36,248 bases of DNA from Methanolinea sp. (lineage in GTDB: Archaea > Halobacteriota > Methanomicrobia > Methanomicrobiales > Methanospirillaceae), in the NCBI GenBank assembly GCA_018263335.1, contig JADFCY010000002.1:1-36248 (forward strand), in the 5' to 3' direction. The notes beneath the pieces are model-generated. The model had not been told where the DNA came from, made no database searches, and was given only the letters and a program-made list of their open reading frames with translations. The translations under genes and the position numbers were made by a program. Below are positions 29,796 to 36,248 of the stretch, in pieces; position 1 is the first letter of the stretch, and every line of letters begins with the position of its first letter.

Positions 29796-30221
29796 TCACT
29801 CAGGCTCTTCCTTTGCAAGAGTATCCAGAATCCGGTAGGTATTGATCATACGGTTGAATGCGGCCACGAGTTCCCCGATCTCGTCATGTGACCTGATCTC
29901 CATCTCCCTGTCCGGCAGATATCCCCTGCTGATCCTCGTGGCGATGGAAGAGAGCTCTACGATTGGCCGGGTGATGCGAAACGCCACAAAGTAGCTCCAG
30001 AGGAGTACCAGGAGCACAGTGCCGATGGTGAGAAGGAGTACTGTTGCAGGGGTGCCAATCGTGGCCACTATGCTGGCAGTTCCTCCCATGGAGACGACCG
30101 AAAGGAGGAGGACCGGGATGACCGCGACAAAGATCATGCTCACCAGCACCTGGTAAAAGAGGGGGATTGATACGCTCTTTCTGGGCTGTATACCTTCACC
30201 TGCCCCCGGAGGCTGTGCCAT
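29796..30221 (-). CDS. HAMP-domain membrane protein without kinase or sensor domain
   Basis: The 141-aa protein has two membrane helices (about residues 22-46 and 56-82) followed by a HAMP domain (~83-135: FRITRPIVELSSIATRISRG, then DEIGELVAAFNRMI). The extracytoplasmic loop is very short, and no kinase, methyl-accepting or cyclase domain follows. It may send signals through a separate partner such as the Roadblock proteins downstream. The ATG at 30221 is preferred because a TATA-like GATTTAAAG lies about 28 nt upstream; a GTG at 30236 is possible. It is the first gene of the operon ending with the hydrogenase protease. Confidence 0.8.
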   Translation of the reverse strand: MAQPPGAGEGIQPRKSVSIPLFYQVLVSMIFVAVIPVLLLSVVSMGGTASIVATIGTPATVLLLTIGTVLLVLLWSYFVAFRITRPIVELSSIATRISRGYLPDREMEIRSHDEIGELVAAFNRMINTYRILDTLAKEEPE

Positions 30222-30244
30222 ACCTGAGTACTCCACTCCCGGCC

Positions 30245-30256
30245 CCTTTAAATCTT
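30245..30256 (-). promoter_or_regulatory. TATA box for the HAMP/Roadblock operon
   Basis: GATTTAAAG on the minus strand is centred about 28 nt before the ATG at 30221, consistent with a leaderless mRNA. Confidence 0.4.
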
Positions 30257-30375
30257 TTCTGCAGGGTGTGCCGGTCCTCCCTCAAGGGACGTCTGGCGAA
30301 GGAAAGGGAGTCCGTGAACCCCTGTCCCTCATACCTGAAAAAATACCTCTCGATGAAAAGCCCAATTGACGGCAT

Positions 30376-30391
30376 AAAAAGAGGATAAAAA
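30376..30391 (-). terminator. Possible oligo-T terminator of the sulfur gene set
   Basis: Two T5 runs on the minus strand occur about 85-100 nt after the last YeeE/YedE-type gene stop at 30475. The distance makes this tentative. The 253-nt gap 30222-30474 holds no gene. Confidence 0.35.
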
Positions 30392-30474
30392 GATTGTCCT
30401 GTATCTTTGGTTGATTTGAGATGCCTTCACATAAGACAGCTCTTCTGGTGAGAGGAAGCAAGAAGATCTCTCCA

Positions 30475-31032
30475 TCATACACCGAGTTCTGCGAGGACAG
30501 CGAGGATCCCAACGATGAAGATTGCGACCACGACGACCACCCACGCCGGACGGACACCCACCATCTCGGGGATTGTCTCCGCGGGAAATACTCCGAGGTT
30601 CAGGATCTTTTGCTCAAGGTATGGGAAGAGGCGGGCAAAGAGACCTGCACCAATCACGATCCCTGCCATTCCCACGGCTCCATCCAGTGCCCCCGACCCA
30701 AATGCTCCGGCTGCAGTCCCGGGACAGTACCCGAGAACGGCAAACCCGGCGCCAAAGATCAATCCCCCCACAACCGTGGAACCAATCGATCCCACTTTGC
30801 AGTGGAGGCGGACCAGCCCCTTTGCCTTCATCACATGGATCCCAATCATCCCCACGAGGATCGCCGAAAGCATCACCTTGACCACGGTGAAATCAGTAAG
30901 GAGGAGCTGGCCGATTATCACCCCATACTCTGTCACCCCACCCTTTTGCAGGAGAAAGCCAAATGCGATGCCGATGAGGAGCCCAAGCACAATCTGCACG
31001 CGTGCATTCGACCTGATCTTCTCTGGTTCCAT
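30475..31032 (-). CDS. YeeE/YedE-type sulfur transport half-protein
   Basis: The 185-aa membrane protein has about five helices and the YeeE/YedE (DUF395) signature with a key cysteine: GYCPGTAAGAFGSGALDG at about residue 102. YeeE imports thiosulfate in bacteria through conserved cysteines. Here the normal two-repeat protein is split between this gene and the next one upstream, which starts 3 nt before. Also present are HCKVGSIGSTVVGGLIFGAG and a strongly hydrophobic C-terminus. Transport of thiosulfate or a related sulfur species is the likely role. Confidence 0.85.
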   Translation of the reverse strand: MEPEKIRSNARVQIVLGLLIGIAFGFLLQKGGVTEYGVIIGQLLLTDFTVVKVMLSAILVGMIGIHVMKAKGLVRLHCKVGSIGSTVVGGLIFGAGFAVLGYCPGTAAGAFGSGALDGAVGMAGIVIGAGLFARLFPYLEQKILNLGVFPAETIPEMVGVRPAWVVVVVAIFIVGILAVLAELGV

Positions 31033-31035
31033 GGT

Positions 31036-31569
31036 TCAGCCCCCCGGAAGGAACGGGAACCCGAAGATCAGGCCGGCGACAAGGATCCCCCCCGCAAAGA
31101 AGCAGATCACCGCTACCCAGCTTGCAACCGAGAGCTGGAGGGTCCCGGATATGCCGTGTCCCGATGTGCAGCCGCCGGCCCACCGAGCCCCGAGCCCCAT
31201 CAGGATCCCTCCGATGAGCGCTACTGCAACCCGGAGAGGCGGATCCGCAGAGAAAGCTCCTGCAAAGAGGGGAGGGACAACAAACACCGAAAAAGTCCCT
31301 CCGAGCCAGGCAGAGAGAAACCCTCCGATTACAATACCAACAACGATCATCCACTGCCAGTCAACAGTGGGCGTAAACTTCCTGTAGTAAGGCATCGCCA
31401 CTGCTTTTTTCTTCGAGAGAGCCAATTCAAGCATCCCGGCAGTCTTCGCATATGCGGTTGATGCCCTGAGGGGGCGGTCAGAGAAGAAGAATGCCACCCA
31501 CACGAGCACTCCGATCCCCGCGCCGACGATGTAGGGCGACCAGCTCGCCATTGAAAGCCATGTGAACAT
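31036..31569 (-). CDS. YeeE/YedE-type sulfur transport half-protein
   Basis: The 177-aa membrane protein is the partner half of the transporter, with the signature ARWAGGCTSGHGISGTLQLS at about residue 134 containing the conserved cysteine. It has about five helices and starts with a short N-terminal helix (YIVGAGIGVLVWVAFFF). The ATG at 31569 has a GGAG ribosome binding site 8-12 nt upstream; a longer frame from 31692 overlaps the rhodanese gene. It lies 52 nt downstream of the persulfide-dioxygenase-like gene and 3 nt before the other half, so all are likely co-transcribed. Confidence 0.85.
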   Translation of the reverse strand: MFTWLSMASWSPYIVGAGIGVLVWVAFFFSDRPLRASTAYAKTAGMLELALSKKKAVAMPYYRKFTPTVDWQWMIVVGIVIGGFLSAWLGGTFSVFVVPPLFAGAFSADPPLRVAVALIGGILMGLGARWAGGCTSGHGISGTLQLSVASWVAVICFFAGGILVAGLIFGFPFLPGG

Positions 31570-31621
31570 GCACGGTCTCCGTTTCAGGGATGGTTTGGTT
31601 CTCCCGTGATAATATCTCCTC

Positions 31622-32989
31622 TCATGGCACAAAACCCGCCCGCTGGTACGCGAGGAAGCCACCCGCGAGGTTCGAGACCGTTTCAAAGCCATGCATCTTC
31701 AGGATGCTTGCCGCGATGCTCCCCCTCTGTCCCCCCTTGCACATGACGATGGTATGCCTGGCAGGGTCAAGCTCGGAATGCCGGGTCCTGAGGTCATGCC
31801 ATGGGATATGCACAGCCCCCACAGGATGGCCGGCCTCCCATTCCTCCCATGACCTGACATCAACAAGGACTGCCTCGCCTGAACTGACAAGGGAATGGGC
31901 CTCCCCTGCCGAGATCACCGGCACTCGGCTTATAGGGAGGTTCGATGACCCCCACGCAATCAATCCACCGTCGAGGAATGCCGGCACGCGGTCAAATCCG
32001 ACGCGCCGTAGCTGGAGGGCCGCCTCTTCCGCCTGGTCCCTTGACTCGACGACGAGGAGGATGTCCCTCTCTGGAGGGAGGATCCATCCGGCCTGCGTTG
32101 CGAAGTTTCCTGAGAGGTCGATGTGCCACGAACCAGGGATGTGTAATCCCGAGAATGCAGGGTAGCTCCGGACATCCAGAAGTACCGCATCATTCCTGCG
32201 GATCCACTCTGAGAAGGCTCTCGGATCGGCGGGTGAAGGTTTCGGAAGTGTTCCCATCAGGGCCGGTCCTGCCCGGTTTATCTCTGAACAGCGGGCGAAA
32301 TGATCGGGCGCAGCGGGCATGTCAGAGGTAAGGGCGCGGACGAACTCCCCCCGCTCACCAATCCGGAGGGCGTAATTGTATTTCTTCTCGTAGCCGACCG
32401 TGCTCGTCCTCTTCGCTGCCATCGACCTTCCGCAGAGCGAGCCCATTCCATGGGCGGGATACACCTCGCACTCATCGGGGAGGGTCATGATCTTGGTATG
32501 GAGGTTCTCGTAGAGAGCCGATGCGAGCTCCTCGGCTCTCCCGGGAAAAAGGTCAGGGCGGCCGACATCCCCGACAAAGAGAGTGTCGCCGCAGAAGAGG
32601 GCAACAGGGGTTTCGCCGCGGGATGTATCGGTCGCAATGTACGAGATATGCTCTGGAGTGTGGCCGGCCGTCTCAATTATCCTGAAATGGATATGCTCAA
32701 GCGGTAATTCGTCGCCTTCAACGAGTGCGGTATGGGGGAATTCACATTTACCGGATTTCGGCGCATATATCTCAGCGCCGGTGGCTTTGGCAAGGTCAAG
32801 ATGGCCGGATATGAAATCCGCGTGGAGGTGGGTCTCCAGGATATGCGTGATGCGAAGCCCCATCTCTCGTGCGGCAGACAGGTAGCGATCCACGTCGCGG
32901 GAAGGATCGACCACCGCACATGTCCTGCTTCCTGCGACGATGTAGGAACTGTGGGCTATGCCAGGGATGAAAAACTGCCTGATAATCAT
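31622..32989 (-). CDS. Persulfide-dioxygenase-like metallo-beta-lactamase with two rhodanese domains
   Basis: The 455-aa protein has an N-terminal metallo-beta-lactamase domain (~1-240) of the ETHE1/persulfide dioxygenase type: H54-x-H56-x-D58 with H63 (THLHADFISGH), H110 (AGHTPEH), D135 (CGDTLFVGDVGRPDL) and H180. Two rhodanese domains follow. The first (~250-345) has VVESRDQ in place of the active-site Cys loop and looks catalytically dead; the second (~350-455) has the active loop VMCKGGQRG. It would handle persulfides or polysulfide. It precedes the YeeE/YedE genes and follows the SLC13 permease by 14 nt, pointing to uptake and transfer of reduced sulfur. Confidence 0.9.
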   Translation of the reverse strand: MIIRQFFIPGIAHSSYIVAGSRTCAVVDPSRDVDRYLSAAREMGLRITHILETHLHADFISGHLDLAKATGAEIYAPKSGKCEFPHTALVEGDELPLEHIHFRIIETAGHTPEHISYIATDTSRGETPVALFCGDTLFVGDVGRPDLFPGRAEELASALYENLHTKIMTLPDECEVYPAHGMGSLCGRSMAAKRTSTVGYEKKYNYALRIGERGEFVRALTSDMPAAPDHFARCSEINRAGPALMGTLPKPSPADPRAFSEWIRRNDAVLLDVRSYPAFSGLHIPGSWHIDLSGNFATQAGWILPPERDILLVVESRDQAEEAALQLRRVGFDRVPAFLDGGLIAWGSSNLPISRVPVISAGEAHSLVSSGEAVLVDVRSWEEWEAGHPVGAVHIPWHDLRTRHSELDPARHTIVMCKGGQRGSIAASILKMHGFETVSNLAGGFLAYQRAGFVP

Positions 32990-33003
32990 TTACTCTCAGG
33001 GGT

Positions 33004-34782
33004 CTATGCGATAAGGAGATAGATGAGTGTTACTGCGATCCCGATGAAGATCACCGTCATGACACTCCCTGCCCTGATGAAGTCCCTCGTGGAATACCCT
33101 CCCGGGCCCATCAGGAGTGCATTGACCTGGTGGGTCGGGAGGATGAACGAGTTTGACGCACAGACCGCGACCAGGAGGGCAAGGGCGCGCGGGTCCACGC
33201 CGGTCCCGGCCCCGGCAATCATCACCAGCGGGACAAGCAGGACCGTCGCGGCTACATTGGAGATCACGAGGGAGAGCGCCGTCGCGAGAACTGCCACGGC
33301 AGACATGATCACGAGTGGATGCGCACCGCCGAGTCCCCCGATGAGGGCTCCCGCGATGAGGGCCGCCGCACCGGTCTTCTCCATTGCAATGCCGAGCGGT
33401 ATCAGGCCAGCGATCAGGGCGATTGTCTTCCATTCGATTGCCCGGTAGGCCTCGTCGATGGTCAGCACCCCCGATATGACCATCGCTGCCGCACCGGTGA
33501 GGAGGGCAAGCGAGAGGAGGACACCGGTCATGGTGAGGGCAAGTGACGCGGCGAATATCAGCACCGCGAGGTGCGCCATACCATGCCGCACCGCGTCACC
33601 CTCGGGATGGGTGAGGAGAAGGAGGTCCTTGTGCCCGGCGAGGAGGCGTAGCGTGTCCCATGCCCCGAACGCCACAATCACATCTCCTGCTGCAAGGGGC
33701 ATGTGCGAAAAGTCGGCGCGCGTCTCGGTCTCCCCCCTCTGGTGAACGATCGGCTCGATCGAGAACAACTGCCTGAACCCTACCTCTCGCATTGTCTTGC
33801 CGATGAGGGATGCCTTCGGCCTGACTATCAACTCCGCAAATCCATATCCTTCTCCATCGAGGATATCCTTGAACCTGCTCTCAGGCCCCGGGGGAATGCA
33901 GCCGGATTCCCTGATGAACTTTGAGAACCCCTCCTCCGGCCCGATGAAGGCGAGTTCCTGGCCTTCCGCCAAGCGCGTCGCACGCGAAGGTGCAACCGTG
34001 ATCTCCCGCAGGGACCGGATAGCGAGAAGGTCAAGGCCGTACCGAATCTTGAAAAACGCCTCCTCCCGTGTCTTTCCCACAAGGGGTGAGGAAGGAGTGA
34101 TGGTTGCAGTCCTGAGCGGATGATCTATCCCCCAGATCTCGGCAACACTCGTCTTTTTCACCTCCTCGTCCTTTCTCGGGAGAATGCGATCCCCTGCGAA
34201 TGCAAAGAGCAGCACCCCCGCAACAAGGAGGGGCACCCCTATTGGCGTGACCGCAAAGAGGGAGAATGGGGCTGCGTCGGACTGCCTGAGGAGATCATTC
34301 AGGACGATCAGGGGACTTGACCCGATCATCGTGATGCTCCCCCCGAGGATCGCGGCAAACCCCATCGGCATCATCAGGCGTGAAACGGGGATCCTGGTCT
34401 GTTTCCCAATCCTCCTCACTGCGGGCAGAAAGAGCGCCGCCGACCCGATGTTCTGAAGGACGGACGAGAGGAGACCTACCGTCACCGAAGTGGTGGCAAC
34501 GACCCGCTGATCGCTGGTCCCGGCATGGCGGATGATGGCATTGGCAATACGTGAGGTGACGCCCGTCCGCTCGATGCCATACCCGAGGATCATCACCGCG
34601 ACCATTGCGATGACCGCGTTTGACGCAAATCCAGAGAACGCCTCCACTGGGGAGATGAGGCCAAGCCAGGCCAGGGAGAGGCTCGCCATAATGGCGACCA
34701 TGTCTATCCTGACCCATTCGCCGACGAAGAGGATGATCGTGACTGCAAGGACTGCCCCCAGAAGGAGAATTCCGGTATCCAT
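33004..34782 (-). CDS. SLC13-family permease with two RCK_C (TrkA_C) domains
   Basis: The 592-aa protein has two blocks of membrane helices (~1-175 and ~400-592) split by a cytoplasmic part (~205-390) containing two TrkA_C/RCK_C domains (ITPSSPLVGKTREEAFFKIR and IVRPKASLIGKTMREVGFRQ). This is the common layout of DASS/SLC13-type anion transporters, which include sulfate and dicarboxylate carriers. The ATG at 34782 starts the first membrane helix; a longer frame upstream is not convincing. Sitting 14 nt before the persulfide-dioxygenase-like gene, it may import a sulfur oxyanion, but this is inferred from context only. Confidence 0.85.
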   Translation of the reverse strand: MDTGILLLGAVLAVTIILFVGEWVRIDMVAIMASLSLAWLGLISPVEAFSGFASNAVIAMVAVMILGYGIERTGVTSRIANAIIRHAGTSDQRVVATTSVTVGLLSSVLQNIGSAALFLPAVRRIGKQTRIPVSRLMMPMGFAAILGGSITMIGSSPLIVLNDLLRQSDAAPFSLFAVTPIGVPLLVAGVLLFAFAGDRILPRKDEEVKKTSVAEIWGIDHPLRTATITPSSPLVGKTREEAFFKIRYGLDLLAIRSLREITVAPSRATRLAEGQELAFIGPEEGFSKFIRESGCIPPGPESRFKDILDGEGYGFAELIVRPKASLIGKTMREVGFRQLFSIEPIVHQRGETETRADFSHMPLAAGDVIVAFGAWDTLRLLAGHKDLLLLTHPEGDAVRHGMAHLAVLIFAASLALTMTGVLLSLALLTGAAAMVISGVLTIDEAYRAIEWKTIALIAGLIPLGIAMEKTGAAALIAGALIGGLGGAHPLVIMSAVAVLATALSLVISNVAATVLLVPLVMIAGAGTGVDPRALALLVAVCASNSFILPTHQVNALLMGPGGYSTRDFIRAGSVMTVIFIGIAVTLIYLLIA

Positions 34783-34811
34783 GGCGTTATTAGGCAGATG
34801 TGGCAGAGAAG

Positions 34812-34819
34812 AAAAAAAA
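34812..34819 (-). terminator. Oligo-T terminator of the glpQ-like gene
   Basis: Eight T residues on the minus strand lie about 120 nt past the stop at 34941. Between them is the near-palindrome GGGGAAAAATTTCCCC (34838-34853), which can form a hairpin. Together they look like a transcription stop before the SLC13 gene. Confidence 0.45.
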
Positions 34820-34940
34820 GATTCCCCCATTTTCCACGGGGAAAAATTTCCCCAACGAATGGAGGATCCGGGAGGCGAGGCGGGGCCCTTGGGACCCGGT
34901 GGCGCCGAAGTGAACCAGGATTGCCCGCGCCTCCTGCATT

Positions 34941-35621
34941 TCAGATTGCGCCATCTCTCCATCTCCTGGCGCTGCATGGATCATCGGTGACAACCCCATC
35001 AACCCCGAGATCCCGTGCTTCCTCCCATTCATCTTCTCCATTCAGGGTCCAGGGGATCACGAGGATACCACGCCGTTGGGCATCAGTAACAAGTCCTCGA
35101 TCAAGGAGATCCCTCCTTGGCAGGATGGCCCGGATGTGTTTTCGGGCCGCCATGGACGAAACGTCAGCGAGAGGTTGCGAATAGACGAGACCGGTCTGTA
35201 TGCCGGAAAGGATCTCTATGACCATCTCGAGCGATGCACGGTGGAACGAGACTACCATGAGAGGGGAAGGTGCCTCCCTGTCCAGGACCCGGCAGACCTC
35301 AAGCTCGGATCCGGGCTCCTTTATCTCGACGAAGAGCCCGCATTCCCCCCTGATCTCCTCGCATATCTCTTTGAGGGAAGGGACATGCTCTCCCTCCCCC
35401 GCATCAAGGGCTGCAAGTTCGTCTGCGGTCAGGTCTGCTACGCGTCCGCTCCCGCTGGTGGTACGGTCCAGGGTCGGGTCATGCATGATGACCGGGACCC
35501 TGTCACGGGAGAGCCTTACATCCACCTCAACAAAATCCGCACACTCCATGCCTCTCCGTATTGCCTTGCAGGTATTCTCCGGGGCGAAAACCCTTGTGCC
35601 CCTGTGGCCCACAATGAACAT
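34941..35621 (-). CDS. Glycerophosphodiester phosphodiesterase family protein
   Basis: The 226-aa protein matches the GDPD family: GHRGTRVFAPENT (catalytic His and metal ligands), FVEVDVRLSRDRVPVIMHDP (Glu/Asp and second His), FVEIKEPG, and the closing WTLNGEDEWEEARDLGVDGVVTDDP. It hydrolyses glycerophosphodiesters to glycerol phosphate and an alcohol; the archaeal substrate is not known. It is cytoplasmic, lacking a signal peptide. The ATG at 35621 is chosen because a TATA-like TTATTTTA is centred about 30 nt upstream (35647-35655); a GTG at 35642 would add seven residues but starts next to the box. Confidence 0.92.
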   Translation of the reverse strand: MFIVGHRGTRVFAPENTCKAIRRGMECADFVEVDVRLSRDRVPVIMHDPTLDRTTSGSGRVADLTADELAALDAGEGEHVPSLKEICEEIRGECGLFVEIKEPGSELEVCRVLDREAPSPLMVVSFHRASLEMVIEILSGIQTGLVYSQPLADVSSMAARKHIRAILPRRDLLDRGLVTDAQRRGILVIPWTLNGEDEWEEARDLGVDGVVTDDPCSARRWRDGAI

Positions 35622-35646
35622 CAGTGGGGGATTTTTTTCCACTGGT

Positions 35647-35655
35647 TAAAATAAT
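35647..35655 (-). promoter_or_regulatory. TATA box for the GDPD gene
   Basis: ATTATTTTA on the minus strand is centred about 30 nt before the ATG at 35621. The divergent region with the last gene is AT-rich. Confidence 0.4.
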
Positions 35656-35707
35656 CGACGGGTCTGCCCCTCTTTCTCTCGTACAAATAGTGTAATGTAT
35701 TCGCGTG

Positions 35708-36248
35708 ATGACATGTCCTCAAGAAGAGCCTGGCGAATCCAGAGCGATCACACGTACCCCCTGCCGCATGCCCCTCCCCGTCCGCATACCGTATCTCGAC
35801 ATCTGCCCTTACAAAGAGGTCTCTCTCCCTGAGCGGGTCTTCCGCCTCGTTCTCCCTTTCCTCATTGGGGGAGCGTATTTCGGGATCTGCCTGCTCATGC
35901 TCCCCTATGAGAATGCGCTCCTCCTCGGCGGCCTGATGCTTGCATACGTCTTTCCCCCCGCGGGGAAAGAGAGTGTCATCCCTCTCGGGATTGCCATCGG
36001 GTTCCCGTGGTGGTTGATGGCATGGTCAATAGCGCTCATGGACATGCTGTCAGGGATATTCATGGCCCTGAACTGTGACCTTGCGCTCAAGATCCCTCTT
36101 CTCGGGAAATGGATACAGCATTTCATGGAGAGAGGCGGTGACTTTGTGAACAGGAGACCGTGGCTCGAGCGCTTTTACTTTGCCGGCGTGGCCCTCTTCG
36201 TGATGTTTCCGCTTCAGGGAAGCGGGGGGATCGGGGGAACTCTCGTGG
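35708..36248 (+). CDS. Small multidrug export family membrane protein, truncated by the window end
   Basis: The open frame runs off the end of the window at 36248, so only the first ~180 residues are seen. After a ~45-residue N-terminal part there are membrane helices (VFRLVLPFLIGGAYFGICLL; NALLLGGLMLAYVFPP; LMAWSIALMDMLSGIFMAL) and then a charged stretch and the PF06695-type hairpin start VMFPLQGSGGIGGTLV. It is a relative of the gene at 14407-15033. ATG at 35708 is chosen, with a weak TATA-like TACAAATAG about 22 nt upstream; ATG at 35768 is an equally plausible start. Function: putative small multidrug export protein, unproven. Confidence 0.7.
   Translation, partial: MTCPQEEPGESRAITRTPCRMPLPVRIPYLDICPYKEVSLPERVFRLVLPFLIGGAYFGICLLMLPYENALLLGGLMLAYVFPPAGKESVIPLGIAIGFPWWLMAWSIALMDMLSGIFMALNCDLALKIPLLGKWIQHFMERGGDFVNRRPWLERFYFAGVALFVMFPLQGSGGIGGTLV

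Noticed and set aside
30421-31461. Long plus-strand frame opposite the YeeE/YedE genes
   Set aside because: Composition is His/Pro/Arg-rich and no family is recognisable; the minus strand encodes membrane proteins with clear signatures.
1-36248. CRISPR arrays, rRNA or tRNA genes
   Set aside because: No regularly spaced repeats, rRNA signatures or convincing cloverleaf were found on reading both strands by eye.

Overview
This window looks like a chromosomal segment of a hydrogenotrophic methanogenic archaeon, most likely of the order Methanomicrobiales. The archaeal pointers are an archaeal-type alanyl-tRNA synthetase, the paired homocysteine-synthesis proteins (COG1900/DUF39 with CBS domains plus a NIL-ferredoxin) known from methanogens, a UPF0280 protein, a PUA-PAPS-reductase fusion, and many TATA boxes 22-30 nt ahead of ATG codons, as expected for leaderless archaeal transcripts. 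A Mbh-type energy-converting [NiFe] hydrogenase is known from several Methanomicrobiales. The exact genus is inference and cannot be fixed from here. The DNA is GC-rich except for AT-rich intergenic patches.

Layout: 1-394 is an AT-rich stretch with no convincing gene. 395-6787 holds housekeeping and accessory genes: a small unknown protein, a response regulator with an unrecognised helical tail, a UPF0280/ApbE-like protein, a fusion of a 2H RNA-ligase-like domain with a metallophosphoesterase, the homocysteine pair, a Nif3-like protein and a tiny SWIM zinc-finger protein. 6850-10252 encodes alaS followed by a membrane-tethered winged-helix protein. A nested inverted-repeat element (10388-10535) lies before a secreted, membrane-anchored protein on the minus strand.

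11619-13661 is a compact operon of unknown function and the best candidate for an undescribed system. It encodes a double-psi-barrel protein with six exact-length 11-residue LEA-like repeats, a membrane-anchored coiled-coil protein, three small paralogues sharing a 15-residue Y-[ILF]-D-[RQ]...I-[DE]-E-W-x-L motif, and a small zinc-binding protein. 13799-16805 holds membrane proteins (HdeD-like, small-multidrug-export-like, a six-helix protein) and a META-domain lipoprotein. 16844-18839 pairs hisH with a zinc-ribbon/PUA/PAPS-reductase protein.

19170-27268 is a full 14-gene mbhA-N cluster in the gene order of Pyrococcus Mbh. It has Mrp-like Na+/H+ antiporter subunits, a [NiFe] catalytic module with both CxxC nickel motifs, NuoH-like and NuoC-like subunits and a 2[4Fe-4S] ferredoxin subunit. 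It would couple ferredoxin and H2 to ion gradients. Convergent to it is a minus-strand operon (30221-27374): HAMP membrane protein, Roadblock/LC7 protein, second Roadblock protein, response regulator, and a HycI-type hydrogenase maturation protease that could process the large subunit.

30475-34782 is a minus-strand sulfur-related gene set: an SLC13 permease with RCK_C domains, a persulfide-dioxygenase-like beta-lactamase with two rhodanese domains (one lacking the cysteine), and two half-size YeeE/YedE transport proteins. The window closes with a glycerophosphodiester phosphodiesterase and a truncated membrane protein of the small multidrug export family.
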